From positions 1 through 46,822 of the forward strand of contig JAGWRZ010000026.1 in assembly GCA_028876365.1 (NCBI GenBank): a stretch of 46,822 nt of DNA, in the 5' to 3' direction. The notes under the pieces were generated by a model, which saw only the letters and a list, made by a program, of their open reading frames with translations, was not told where the DNA came from and did not search any database. This DNA comes from Acidobacteriota bacterium (GTDB lineage: Bacteria; Actinomycetota; Thermoleophilia; Gaiellales; Gaiellaceae). A program made the translations under genes and the position numbers. This document shows, one piece after another, positions 1 to 10,429 of the stretch (its first letter is position 1; each line of letters begins with the position of its first letter).

Positions 1-148
1 CGAGGCGTGCGCCTCCGAGGGTGAGCACCGAGCGCGACAGGAAGCGCGTGTCCGATGCGAAGAAGCCCGACGCGGTCGCGACGCCGTCGACGTCGCCGCG
101 CTCGTCGCAGACGCAGAAGGTCGAGCCGTCGAGGACCGTCAGGGGCAA
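1..148 (-). CDS. Amylo-alpha-1,6-glucosidase / glycogen debranching-type protein, N-terminal fragment (GDE_N_bis-like), runs off the left edge
   Basis: Reverse strand reads (TTG)LPLTVLDGSTFCVCDERGDVDGVATASGFFASDTRFLSRSVLTLGGARL, matching the typical GDE_N_bis start (VLDGSTFxVxDxxGD...GxFxxDTRxLS). Absent from the ORF track because it is truncated and uses a non-ATG start. Confidence 0.72.
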   Translation of the reverse strand, partial: MPLTVLDGSTFCVCDERGDVDGVATASGFFASDTRFLSRSVLTLGGARL

Positions 149-150
149 GG

Positions 151-1172
<1,022 letters not shown>

Positions 1173-1173
<1 letters not shown>

Positions 1174-1805
1174 CAGCGACTCTCCTTGGGAAGGGCGAAG
1201 TGCGCGACCGCGACGAACGAGTACGCCACCGTCAAGGTCAGAAAGGGCATCACCGCGGCTGCGACGCCGGCGAGGTTGACGAAAAGGAGCGCGAGGCCGA
1301 GCAGGAGGGTTGCGCCCGGCCTCCGCGCTCCCAGCACGGCCGCTTCTCGCGCGGCGAGCCGCAGCGGCCGTTCGGGCTCGGCGATCGCATAGGTCGCCAG
1401 CACGACCGCATAGATCCCGAGCAGCACGAAGAGGTAGACGGTGAGGAAGACGAAGGGCCATCCGAAGGACGACCGCGTGTAGAAGCGGACGGCGAAGACC
1501 GCGAAGACGACGAGCGCCGTGCCGGCTGCGCCGAGCTGGAGCCCGCGGCGCCAGTGGAGCCGCAGCCCGTCCAGCGCATCCGTGAGCGCGACGTTGCCCG
1601 TGCGCACGAGCGTCACCGAGCAGTGCACGAGCGCGGCCGCGAGGGGGCCGGCGAGCACGGCGAGGACGAGCGCGGCGTGAACGGCTGCGGTGAGGACCGC
1701 CACCGCGACGAGCACGGCGCCGAGAGCGGCGTTGACGGGAACGAGCCGCCACGAGTTGTGGAACACATCGCGCCCCGCGGCCCCGAGCGCTGCGCGGGCG
1801 CTCAT
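1173..1805 (-). CDS. Polytopic membrane protein, DUF624/YesL-like, linked to sugar ABC transporter
   Basis: MSARAALGAAGRDVFHNSWRLVPVNAALGAVL...; about five hydrophobic segments; ATGA overlap with the ATPase gene; DUF624 proteins commonly neighbour sugar ABC permeases. Confidence 0.65.
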
Positions 1806-2671
1806 CCCTTCACCCCCGCCGACACGACACCGGAGACGAAGTAGCGCTGGAACGCGAGGAAGATGGCGAGGATCGGCAGGATCGCGACGATGCTGCCGAC
1901 GCAGATCTGGGGCCACAGCACCGTGTACTGGAAGTCGAGCTCCGCCAGGCCCAGCTGGACGGTGTAGTGCGCGGCGTTCCCCTGACCGAAGAGGATCAAG
2001 GGCCAGAAGAAGTCGTTCCACGTGCCCTGGAACTGGAGGATGACGAGCGCGGAGATGGCCGGCAGCGCGAGCGGCAGCATCACGCGCCAGAACGTCTTGA
2101 GGTAGCCCGCGCCGTCGAGCTTCGCCGCCTCCTCGAAGTCCTTCGGGATCGTCAGGAAGTACTGCCGCATGAAGAACAGGTTCGTCGCGGTGACGAGGTT
2201 GATGAGGATGTAGCCGCTGAAGTTCCCGATCAGGTGCCAGTTCGTCAGCATCACGAAGACCGGGATGAGCCGCAGCTGGTCGGGCATCATCAACGTCCCG
2301 AGGACGAGGAAGAACAGCAGGTTGCGTCCCGGGAACCTGAGGCGCGCGAACGCGTAACCCCCGAGCCCGGCGAGGAAGATGTTGCAGACGGTGATGACGA
2401 CCGCGAGGAAGACGCTGTTCTCGATATAGGTCTTGAAGTCGTACTGCGTCCAGATCGTGCGCCACGCGGACGTCGTCCACGGATGCGGAATGAGCGTGAT
2501 GTTGGCGCTGTCGGGAATCGTCTTGAACGAGGTCGCCAGGGTCCAGACGAACGGGATGAGGAAGACGGCCGCGACCGCGAGGATGACGGCGTAGAGGAAC
2601 ACCCTGCGCGCGACATCCGAGCGAGCGCGCCGGGGGACGAACGGCTCGGCCGCGACCGTCTGGAACGTCAT
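1802..2671 (-). CDS. Carbohydrate ABC transporter permease (MalG-like)
   Basis: MTFQTVAAEPFVPRRARSDVARRVFLYAVILAVAAVFLIPFVWTLATSFK...; EAAKLDGAGYLKTFWRVMLPLALPA EAA motif. Confidence 0.92.
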   Translation of the reverse strand: MTFQTVAAEPFVPRRARSDVARRVFLYAVILAVAAVFLIPFVWTLATSFKTIPDSANITLIPHPWTTSAWRTIWTQYDFKTYIENSVFLAVVITVCNIFLAGLGGYAFARLRFPGRNLLFFLVLGTLMMPDQLRLIPVFVMLTNWHLIGNFSGYILINLVTATNLFFMRQYFLTIPKDFEEAAKLDGAGYLKTFWRVMLPLALPAISALVILQFQGTWNDFFWPLILFGQGNAAHYTVQLGLAELDFQYTVLWPQICVGSIVAILPILAIFLAFQRYFVSGVVSAGVKG

Positions 2672-3579
2672 GCCGCTTCCTGGCGTCCGATGGTCAGCCA
2701 CTGAACGACCGTGAAGGCGAAGATCACGAGGAAGAGGATGACCCCGGCCGCGGCGGCGACGCCGAAGTCGAACTGCGTGAACGCCTCGCGGTAGATGTAG
2801 AGGACTGCCGTGTACGTCGAGTAGTTCGGGCCGCCCTGACCCGCCGACACGATGAACTGCTGGTCGAAGATCTTCAACGCTCCGATCCCGAAGACGACGA
2901 GGATGAAGAAGTGGGCGGGTCGCAGCAACGGGAAGGTGATCCTCCAGAACGTCCGCCACGCGCCCGTGTTGTCGACGGCCGCCGCCTCGTACACGTCCGT
3001 CGGGATGGACTGGAGCGCGGCGAGGTAGAAGAGCATCGCCGTCCCCGCCGACGTCCACGAGTTGAGCCCGACGATCGCCCACGTCGCCGTGCTCGCATTC
3101 TGGAACCACGGTGTCCTGCTGCCGATGATGTGGTTGAGGAGGCCGTTCGCGTTGAAGATGTAGAGCGCGATCGTCGTGATCGCGACCGACGACGCGATCG
3201 AGGGGAAGTAGAACGCGGAGCGGAAGAACTCGCGGCCGCGGATCTTCTGGTTGATGACGAGCGCCAGCGCGAGGCCGAGCGCCATCGTCAGCGGGACGAC
3301 GCCGACGGTGTACTCGAGCACGTTCTTCAGCGCGGTGTGGAAGATCGGGTCGTGGATGACCTTCGCGTAGTTGAACATCCCCCCGCCGCCGGCCTGCTTC
3401 CCGAGGATCCCCCAGTGGAAGAAGCTGATGTAGAACGCGTAGCCGAAGGGGTAGAGAAAGAAGAGCCCGAACACGGCGAGCGGGACCGAGACGAAGCCGT
3501 ATCCCCACGCGGCCTCCCGGATGCGCGCGCCGAGCATCGTCGAGTGACGCTGACGGACTGCTCGGCTCGCGGTTGCCAT
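2668..3579 (-). CDS. Carbohydrate ABC transporter permease (MalF-like)
   Basis: 303 aa; FLYPFGYAFYISFFHWG..., EAAAVDNTGAWRTFWRITFPLLRP EAA motif. Confidence 0.92.
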   Translation of the reverse strand: MATASRAVRQRHSTMLGARIREAAWGYGFVSVPLAVFGLFFLYPFGYAFYISFFHWGILGKQAGGGGMFNYAKVIHDPIFHTALKNVLEYTVGVVPLTMALGLALALVINQKIRGREFFRSAFYFPSIASSVAITTIALYIFNANGLLNHIIGSRTPWFQNASTATWAIVGLNSWTSAGTAMLFYLAALQSIPTDVYEAAAVDNTGAWRTFWRITFPLLRPAHFFILVVFGIGALKIFDQQFIVSAGQGGPNYSTYTAVLYIYREAFTQFDFGVAAAAGVILFLVIFAFTVVQWLTIGRQEAA

Positions 3580-3640
3580 GGCGTGGATGGGTGGTGCCCT
3601 CGCGCAGTCTCCTACGCGAGGGCACCCGTCGATCGCTCGA

Positions 3641-4834
3641 TCAGCCCTTCAGAGCCGCTGCGACGTCGGAGAGCATCGACGACACCGACTTGCTGCCCGA
3701 GATCACGGCGGTGAGGTCGTTGTTCATCACCGTGTATGCAGTCGAGAAGTTCGGGTTGCCGAAGCCCCAACCGACCGCGTACGGCGCGGCGGCGAGGAAG
3801 TTCTGCCGGCCGCCGATCGCCTTGACGTCCTTCCGGGACGGCAGCGCGAGGCCCTTCGACATCCAGAGCGTCTGGCCCTGCTTGCCGACGAGCCAGGAGA
3901 GGAGCGTCCAGGCCGCCTGCTTGTTCGGCGAGTCCTTCGCCATCGAGTACGAGACCGTGAAGGCGAGGTTGCCGCCGGTCTTGTCCTTCACCATCGGGAA
4001 GACGCCGTACTGGATGCCCGGGTAGGTCGACTTCATGAACGGGAGCAGCCAGTTGCCCTCGAAGATGATCGCCGACTTGCCCTTGCCGAGCGCGGTCCCG
4101 CACCAGTCGACGCCGAGCTGCGTCGGGGTCTCGGCGAGGCCCTTGTTCAGGAGGCCGACGTAGAAGTTCACCGCGGCGGCAGCGGCCGGCGAGGTGATGT
4201 TCGAGAGCGAGCCGCCCGCCTGGTAGACGAACGCGAGCATGCGCGCCCAGTCGGGAGACAAGCAGATCGGCGCGCCGCCCGGGGTGAGGTTCTTCGCCTT
4301 CATCGTCTCGGCGACCTTGAGGAGCGTGGACCAGTTGGTCGGCGCCTTGCCGCCCGCCTTGCCGAGCAGGCCCTTGCTGATCTCCATCGCGAGCGGCGAC
4401 CAGTCCTTCGGGAAGCCGTAGATCGTGCTGCCCGACTCGAAGGCCCCGAGGAGCTTCGGGAAGAACGCGTTCGTGTCGAACTTCGTCGCCTTGACGTAGC
4501 TGTTGAGCGGCTGGACGACGCCCTGCCGCTCCCACGCGCCGATCACGCTCGAGTCGACGTAGAAGACGTCGGGCGGGTTGTGCGCGGCGAACCGGGCCGT
4601 CATCGCGGTCGGGTAGTCGCCGTTGATCACGGTGAAGGTGGCGTGGATCGTCGGGTGGGTCGCGTTGAACTTCGCGATCACCTGGTTGAGCAGGGTGTCC
4701 TCGTCCGGGCCCGACGACCAGCCGGCCAGGGTGACGTTCGTGACTTTCGTCCCCCGCGTGCCGGCCTGTGCCGTCGCTGCCAGGAGCACCACGGCGATCA
4801 GCAGGCCGAGGACGACTCCCAAGCGCTTGCGCAT
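3641..4834 (-). CDS. Extracellular sugar-binding protein (SBP_bac_1-like)
   Basis: MRKRLGVVLGLLIAVVLLAATAQAGTRG signal peptide followed by a typical sugar-SBP body; first gene of the ABC operon. Confidence 0.92.
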   Translation of the reverse strand: MRKRLGVVLGLLIAVVLLAATAQAGTRGTKVTNVTLAGWSSGPDEDTLLNQVIAKFNATHPTIHATFTVINGDYPTAMTARFAAHNPPDVFYVDSSVIGAWERQGVVQPLNSYVKATKFDTNAFFPKLLGAFESGSTIYGFPKDWSPLAMEISKGLLGKAGGKAPTNWSTLLKVAETMKAKNLTPGGAPICLSPDWARMLAFVYQAGGSLSNITSPAAAAAVNFYVGLLNKGLAETPTQLGVDWCGTALGKGKSAIIFEGNWLLPFMKSTYPGIQYGVFPMVKDKTGGNLAFTVSYSMAKDSPNKQAAWTLLSWLVGKQGQTLWMSKGLALPSRKDVKAIGGRQNFLAAAPYAVGWGFGNPNFSTAYTVMNNDLTAVISGSKSVSSMLSDVAAALKG

Positions 4835-4853
4835 GACCTATACCCCTCCTGTT

Positions 4854-4867
4854 TGGAACCGGTTTCA
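4854..4867. promoter_or_regulatory. LacI-family operator upstream of the sugar ABC operon
   Basis: TGGAACCGGTTTCA, 14-bp palindrome (6 of 7 base pairs symmetric) with central CG, between the SBP gene and the divergent LacI regulator. Confidence 0.75.
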
Positions 4868-4963
4868 GACCGGATGGGCGGCGAGATTACGCCGTCTTGC
4901 CTGGAAAAGCAAGAAACCCATCCACTTGACTCTCAGACGACGCCGAGGGATGGTTGGTTAGCG

Positions 4964-5995
4964 ATGGAACCGCTACCGGGGTCTGGAGGCGCGGCGCGGA
5001 TCGCCGACGTCGCCGCCCGCGCCGGCGTCGGGGTCGCGACCGTCTCCCGCGTGCTCAACGGCCGTGCGAACGTCCGCCCGGCGACCCGCGACCGGGTGCA
5101 GGAGGCGATCCGCGCGCTCAACTACCGGCCGAGCTCGGTCGCCCGGAGCCTCTCCCTCCAGCGGACGATGGTGGTCGGAGCCGTCCTCCCGTGGTTCACG
5201 AATCCGTCCGCCGTCCAGCGGGTGCGGGGGATCGTCGAGGGACTGAGCGGCTCTCCCTACGACCTGATGGTCTTCGACGTCGAGTCCGAGGACCGCCAGC
5301 GCCGCGCCTTCGAGCTCTTCGACCGCGGCGACCGCGCGGACGGGCTCCTCGTCGTGTCGACGCTGCCGCCCGATGCGGAGGTGGAGCGGATCCGGAGCGC
5401 CGGGCTTCCCTGCATCCTCGTCGACGGCGTCCATCCCTCGCTTCCCTCCATCGCCGTCGACGACGCCGGGGGCGGCGAGACGGCGACGCGCCACCTGATC
5501 GAGCTCGGCCACCGGCGCATCGCGCACATCGGCGACACGCCGCCGGAGTTCCGGTTCGACTGGAGCAGAGACCGTACGCGCGGATACGAGCGCGCCCTCG
5601 AGCGCGTCGGGATCGAGGTGCGCCCCGAGTACGTGCGCGAGGGCACGCGGCTGTTGCACGTCGCGCGCGGCATCGCGACGGAGCTCCTCACGCTGCCCGA
5701 CCGGCCGACGGCGATCTTCGCGGCCTCCGACACGCAGGCCTTCGGGACGCTCGAGGCCGCCCGGGCGCTCGGCATCCGCGTCCCCGAGGAGCTGTCCGTG
5801 ATCGGCTTCGACGACATCGAGGTCGCCTCCCATGTCGGGCTGACGACCATCCGGCAGCCGCTGTTCGAGAGCGGGCGCCGCGGCGCCGAGCTCCTGCTCA
5901 GAGCGCTGTCCGGGCGCCGCGTGGACGTGCGAACCGAGCTGCTCCCGCTCGAGCTCATCGTGCGCGCCACCACGGGCCCGGCGCCTAGGACGTAG
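4964..5995 (+). CDS. LacI-family transcriptional regulator
   Basis: MEPLPGSGGAARIADVAARAGVGVATVSRVLNGRANVRPATRDRVQEAIRALNYRPSSVARSLS; the ORF-track start at 3578 is spurious. Confidence 0.95.
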   Translation: MEPLPGSGGAARIADVAARAGVGVATVSRVLNGRANVRPATRDRVQEAIRALNYRPSSVARSLSLQRTMVVGAVLPWFTNPSAVQRVRGIVEGLSGSPYDLMVFDVESEDRQRRAFELFDRGDRADGLLVVSTLPPDAEVERIRSAGLPCILVDGVHPSLPSIAVDDAGGGETATRHLIELGHRRIAHIGDTPPEFRFDWSRDRTRGYERALERVGIEVRPEYVREGTRLLHVARGIATELLTLPDRPTAIFAASDTQAFGTLEAARALGIRVPEELSVIGFDDIEVASHVGLTTIRQPLFESGRRGAELLLRALSGRRVDVRTELLPLELIVRATTGPAPRT

Positions 5996-6875
5996 GCGGC
6001 TTCACGGCGAGCGCGGCGTCGAACGAGCCGTAGCGCTCGTGCATGAAGTGGGCGGCCGTGATCATGCGCAGGTCCAGCGTGTGCAGCGTCCGCCTGTCGA
6101 CGACGATCGCGAACCATGCCGGCGTACGCGGGTCGTAGAACGTGATCCGGAGCGTGCCGGCCGTCTCGCCGACGACGTGCGCATCCCTCGCCGACTGCCA
6201 CAGCGGGACGGGCTGCGTCACGGGAGCCGTCTGGGGCGACTCGACCCACTTCCCGTGCGGCGCACGATCCCAGCGGCGCCCGCCGACGATGACCGCGCTG
6301 TATCCGCCGCGCACGCTGTATGCGATGCGATCGGGCGCGACCGCGCGCCAGTCGCTGAAGACGACGTGCGTCGCGTCCGAGCCGAGCCGGTCGGTGAACG
6401 CGACCGAGCGGAGCGCGCGCCAGACACGCGCTGCGCGCGCCACGAGGGCGGTCGCGTCACGCGCCTCCGGAATGCGAACGAGCCAGCGGGTCGAGCCGAC
6501 GCGAACGTCGACCGTGTGCACGCGCGCGGCGGCCGCGCGATAGCAGCCGGCGCCGCACGATGCAGCCCGCACGCCGTTCGCCGACACCGCCAGCCCGGAG
6601 ACGCCGACGCTCTGCTGTCCGACGATCGACACCTGGACGGAGGACGCGGTCACCGCGAGCGCGAGCGCGTCGGGCCCGTCCTCGCGTGCGAACACGATCG
6701 CCCCCGCCGGGGGCGCGGGGAAGGTCGGTGCGGGCGGCGGCGCGGGCGCGAGCGGCGTCGGCGCGGCGCCGAGCGAGGCGGGCCCGGGCGTGTCGTGGAG
6801 AAGAAGCGCGGCGAGCGCGACCGCGAGCACTCCTGCGACGAGCGCGAGGAGAGCGCCGATGAGCTTGACGGGCAT
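5985..6875 (-). CDS. Secreted/membrane-anchored hypothetical protein
   Basis: 296 aa; N-terminal hydrophobic anchor, Pro/Ala-rich linker, globular C-terminal part (RWDRAPHGKWVESPQTAPVTQPVPLW...). Overlaps the end of lacI by 11 bp convergently. Confidence 0.7.
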   Translation of the reverse strand: MPVKLIGALLALVAGVLAVALAALLLHDTPGPASLGAAPTPLAPAPPPAPTFPAPPAGAIVFAREDGPDALALAVTASSVQVSIVGQQSVGVSGLAVSANGVRAASCGAGCYRAAAARVHTVDVRVGSTRWLVRIPEARDATALVARAARVWRALRSVAFTDRLGSDATHVVFSDWRAVAPDRIAYSVRGGYSAVIVGGRRWDRAPHGKWVESPQTAPVTQPVPLWQSARDAHVVGETAGTLRITFYDPRTPAWFAIVVDRRTLHTLDLRMITAAHFMHERYGSFDAALAVKPPTS

Positions 6876-6891
6876 CGCCCGCTGAAAGTAG

Positions 6892-9027
6892 CTACCCGGC
6901 TTCGTACGAGGGCCGCTCGCCGCCGCCGACCCTCAGGACGCGCGCGAACGACGTCGGAAGCCACCAGTTCCACCGCCCGAGCAGACGCATGAGCGCAGGC
7001 ACGAGGAGCGCGCGGATGACGGTCGCGTCGAAGATGATCCCCGCTGCGAGACCGATGCCGAACTGCTTGATGTCGGTGCCGGGGCTAGAGGAGAGCACGA
7101 GGAACGCGAACATGAGGATCAGCGCGGCGCTCGTGACGAGCTTGCCGGTGCGCGCAAGCCCGAGCGCGATCGCCTTCGCCGTGTCGCCGGTCTCGTCGTA
7201 GGCCTCCCGCATGCGCGTGAGCATGAAGACCTCGTAGTCCATCGACAGGCCGAAGAGGAAGGCGAAGATCATCAGCGGGATCCAGGGAATGATCGACTGC
7301 GTCGCCGGGACGCCCCAGATCGCCTGCGAGCCGTGACCCTGCTGGAAGATGAAGACGATGATTCCGAAAGCCGCGCCGAGCGAGATGAGATTGAGGATCG
7401 CGGCTTTCAGCGGCAGCACGATCGAGCGGAACGCGCGCATGAGCAGGATCACCGTCAGCAGCACGACGAGCCCGAGGACGTACGGGAAGTTGCCGTAGAC
7501 CGCATGCACGAAATCGCGGTCGGCGGGAGCGATGCCGCCGAGCGTCGCGTCCGTCCCGTTCAGCGCCGTGTGCACCCGAGTGACGATGCTCTGAATGCGC
7601 GTGCTCGAGCCGTCGACCGAGGGGAACGCCTCGATGATCGCGTCGTTGCCCCTGCGCCAGCCCGGGCCGGGCGGCGCGACCGCGCCGTCGATGCCGGAGG
7701 TCGCGCGCAGCTTGGCGACGATCGGGCCGGTCGCCGCGCCGTGCTCGACGAGGACGTCGAAGGGCTTGATCACGCCGGGCGAGATCCCCGCCGCCGCGAG
7801 AGCGTCGCGGCCGACGATCGCATCGCCGCTCCCAGGCATGTCCTTCGCCTGCGCCTCGCTCGGGTTCATCTGGACGCCGAAGAAGACGAGGACCCCGACG
7901 ATCGCGAGGCCGGCGACGGCCACCTGCCAGGGACGGCGCATGACGAAGCTCGCCCAGCGGCCCCACGGCCCGTCCTCCGGATGCCCGCGGTCGACGAGGC
8001 GCTTCGGAAGCAGGCGCAGGCTGTTGATCCGCTCGCCGAGCACGGCGAGGAGCGCCGGCAGGAGGGTGATCGCGGCGAGCACCGACACCGCGGGGATGAG
8101 CAGGCCGCCGAGCCCGATCGAGCGGATGAACGGGAGCGGCAGGACGATCATCGACATGAGGCCGACGGCGACGGTCGAGCCGGACACGATCACCGACCGT
8201 CCGGCGTGCGTCATCGTCTCGACGAGCGCGGTCTCGACGTCCTCGCCTTCGCGGAGCTCGTCGCGGAAGCGGAAGATCATGAGGAGCGCGTAGTCGATGG
8301 CGACGCCGAGCCCGACGAGCGCGATGAGGAACTGGACGATGATCGAGACGTTCGTGACGTAGGTCAGCGCCCACACGAGCGAGAACGTGTTGAGGATCGC
8401 GGCGACCGCTACGACGATCGGCATCAGCACCGCGGGCAGCGTCCCGAAGACGAAGAAGAGGATGACGAGCGCCCCGGCGCCGCCGATCAGCCCCTCGGTG
8501 AGGACGCTCGGCCCCTTGCCGCCGCCCGATGACGCCTGCTCGAGCGCGTCGCGACCGGTGAGGTACGCCGTCACGCCCTTCGGCGTCGCCGTCTTCAGCG
8601 CCGCGCGGACCTGCTTGACGCGCGTGTTCGAGCTGAAGGTCGGCGAGCCGGGCGGATAGATCTCCGCGAACGCGGTGTGGCCGTCCTTCGACACGTACGC
8701 GCGGCTTCCGGTCGACCAGTAGGACGAGGTGCGCGAGCCCTTGTCGACGGCGGCCGCCTTCGTCACGGCCCGCTCCAGACCGGCGACCTTCGTCACGTCG
8801 CCGCTCGTGTGGAAGACGGCGACGAGCGGCGCCTGCTGCCCGGTCCCGAACCGGTCGAGCGTGCGCTGGTTCGCCTCGTAGGCCGAGTACCCGGGGATGG
8901 AGAAGCTCTGGAACCAGCGCTTCGACACCTGCGACGACGAGTAGGCGCCGAACAGGGTGAGCACGATCCAGGCGCCGATCACCAGGCGGCGGCGGCGGAC
9001 GATCACGTGTGCGAGGCGGGCCAGCAC
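6892..9027 (-). CDS. MMPL/RND-family transporter
   Basis: 711 aa; two sets of TM segments, DYALLMIFRFRDEL and GLSMDYEVFMLTRMREAY MMPL motifs; GTG start. Confidence 0.93.
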   Translation of the reverse strand: MLARLAHVIVRRRRLVIGAWIVLTLFGAYSSSQVSKRWFQSFSIPGYSAYEANQRTLDRFGTGQQAPLVAVFHTSGDVTKVAGLERAVTKAAAVDKGSRTSSYWSTGSRAYVSKDGHTAFAEIYPPGSPTFSSNTRVKQVRAALKTATPKGVTAYLTGRDALEQASSGGGKGPSVLTEGLIGGAGALVILFFVFGTLPAVLMPIVVAVAAILNTFSLVWALTYVTNVSIIVQFLIALVGLGVAIDYALLMIFRFRDELREGEDVETALVETMTHAGRSVIVSGSTVAVGLMSMIVLPLPFIRSIGLGGLLIPAVSVLAAITLLPALLAVLGERINSLRLLPKRLVDRGHPEDGPWGRWASFVMRRPWQVAVAGLAIVGVLVFFGVQMNPSEAQAKDMPGSGDAIVGRDALAAAGISPGVIKPFDVLVEHGAATGPIVAKLRATSGIDGAVAPPGPGWRRGNDAIIEAFPSVDGSSTRIQSIVTRVHTALNGTDATLGGIAPADRDFVHAVYGNFPYVLGLVVLLTVILLMRAFRSIVLPLKAAILNLISLGAAFGIIVFIFQQGHGSQAIWGVPATQSIIPWIPLMIFAFLFGLSMDYEVFMLTRMREAYDETGDTAKAIALGLARTGKLVTSAALILMFAFLVLSSSPGTDIKQFGIGLAAGIIFDATVIRALLVPALMRLLGRWNWWLPTSFARVLRVGGGERPSYEAG

Positions 9028-9033
9028 GGCTTG

Positions 9034-9063
9034 ACCCTAGCCACTCCAATGGTAGGATGTCAA
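9034..9063 (-). promoter_or_regulatory. Promoter of the MMPL gene, predicted leaderless
   Basis: Reverse strand TTGACA (9063-9058), 18-bp spacer, TAGGGT (9039-9034), then 6 nt to the GTG start at 9027. Confidence 0.5.
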
Positions 9064-9555
9064 ATCATCTCAACTCCAAGTACCAGCCCGGAGCCGATCG
9101 GTCGCGATCTCGTCTTCACCGCCAAGATCCTGCGGGAGGCGTTCGAGGGCGTCATGGCCCAGGCCGGCGGGTCGCTCGGGACGTGGATCGTCCTCAACGC
9201 GATCAGCGCCGAGGGCTTCGTCTCGCACAGCATCCTCGCCAGTCACGCGCACGTCGACGGCGCGACGATCACCTACCACGTCGACCGCGCGGAGAAGCTC
9301 GGCCTCGTGCAGCGCGAGACCGATCCGGACGACCGCCGCGTCAAGCGCCTTCGCCTCACGCCCGAGGGCGAGCGCGTCCACAAGGAGCTGTGGTCGGCCG
9401 CCCGCGCGTTCGAGGCGCGGGTGATGGCGGGCGTCACGGACGCGGAGCAGGCTCGCCTGCGGCGGACACTCGCGAAGCTGCGCGCGAACCTCGCCGCTCC
9501 ACCTGCCGAAGGACGAGCGAGCCGATCAGGAACAGGAGCACCTCGACGACGGTGA
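9049..9555 (+). CDS. MarR-family transcriptional regulator, divergent from MMPL
   Basis: ...SHSILASHAHVDGATITYHVDRAEKLGLVQRETDPDDRRVKRLRLTPEGERVHKELW: MarR wing motif DPDDRRVK. Start codon uncertain. Confidence 0.85.
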   Translation: MVGCQIISTPSTSPEPIGRDLVFTAKILREAFEGVMAQAGGSLGTWIVLNAISAEGFVSHSILASHAHVDGATITYHVDRAEKLGLVQRETDPDDRRVKRLRLTPEGERVHKELWSAARAFEARVMAGVTDAEQARLRRTLAKLRANLAAPPAEGRASRSGTGAPRRR

Positions 9556-10429
9556 TCGCGACGCGGTTGAGGAGCGTCGCCGACAGCGCGGCGCCCGGCG
9601 CGACGACCGCGAGCATCAGGCCGTACATCGATCCTTCGCGGGCGCCGAGCCCGGACGGCGCGAAGAATGCGAGCACGGCGACGATCGCGCCGACGGCTGC
9701 CGTCCCGCCGAGGAAGACGATCGTCGACGCAGCCGGGTGCGCGCCGACGGAGCGAAGCAGCAGCCAGAGGCCGGCGCCGCCGATCACCCACGTGCCCGCG
9801 TAGAAGAGGAGCAGCGAGACGAGCGTCGACGGGCGCAGCGGCGGCAGCTCCTCGTAGCCGAGCCGGCGGAGGAAGCGCGCGGCGAGCGCCTGGAAGATCC
9901 GCGGATAGAGCAGCACCGCGACGACGATGCCGAAGATCCCGATCGGGATCACCGGCCCGCTCACTCCGTGGACCCACGCGAGCGAGATCGCGAACACGAG
10001 CACGCCGGACACGGCGGACAGTCCCGCCTCGACGAGCATGGCGGCCGTGACGAGCGACGCGTCGGTCACACCGGCTCGGCGCATCGCGACGACGCGCGCG
10101 GCCGGCGTCCACACGCCGCCGGGAACGTACTTCGCGAGCATCGAGATGATCTCGGCCTGCAGCGACGTCGGGTAGGAGATGCGCACGCCCCAGTCGGAGA
10201 GGATGCGGATCCAGCCGATGACGAAGACGAGGTAGTACGCGGCGACCGCGGCGCACGCGAGCACGAACAATCCCGGGTTCGCGTTCCTCAGGTCCCTGCC
10301 GGCGGCATGAAGCGACCCGCGGACGCCCCACGTCAGCAGGCCGAGGAAGATCGCGAGGAGGGTGAGCTCGACCGCGACGCGAAGCCGCGGATGCCCCCTC
10401 AGCTCAGATGCGACTCGAGAAACTCGCAC
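9434..10429 (-). CDS. Lysylphosphatidylglycerol synthase TM region/UPF0104-like integral membrane protein
   Basis: VELTLLAIFLGLLTWGVRGSL...YVPGGVWTPAARVVAMRRAG...FFAPSGLGAREG motifs typical of the LPG_synthase_TM family; GTG start at 10429 assumed (31-bp overlap with upstream gene). Confidence 0.75.
   Translation of the reverse strand: MRVSRVASELRGHPRLRVAVELTLLAIFLGLLTWGVRGSLHAAGRDLRNANPGLFVLACAAVAAYYLVFVIGWIRILSDWGVRISYPTSLQAEIISMLAKYVPGGVWTPAARVVAMRRAGVTDASLVTAAMLVEAGLSAVSGVLVFAISLAWVHGVSGPVIPIGIFGIVVAVLLYPRIFQALAARFLRRLGYEELPPLRPSTLVSLLLFYAGTWVIGGAGLWLLLRSVGAHPAASTIVFLGGTAAVGAIVAVLAFFAPSGLGAREGSMYGLMLAVVAPGAALSATLLNRVAITVVEVLLFLIGSLVLRQVERRGSRAASRVSAAGEPAPRP

Noticed and set aside
3578-4963. 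N-terminal 460 residues of ORF 3578..5995 as a fusion to LacI
   Set aside because: Antisense frame of the sugar-binding protein; the LacI HTH begins immediately after ATG 4964.
9057-9803. Possible frameshifted marR product starting MSNHLNSKYQPG
   Set aside because: That frame loses all MarR similarity; the conserved domain is continuous in the 9049 frame, so frameshifting is not needed.
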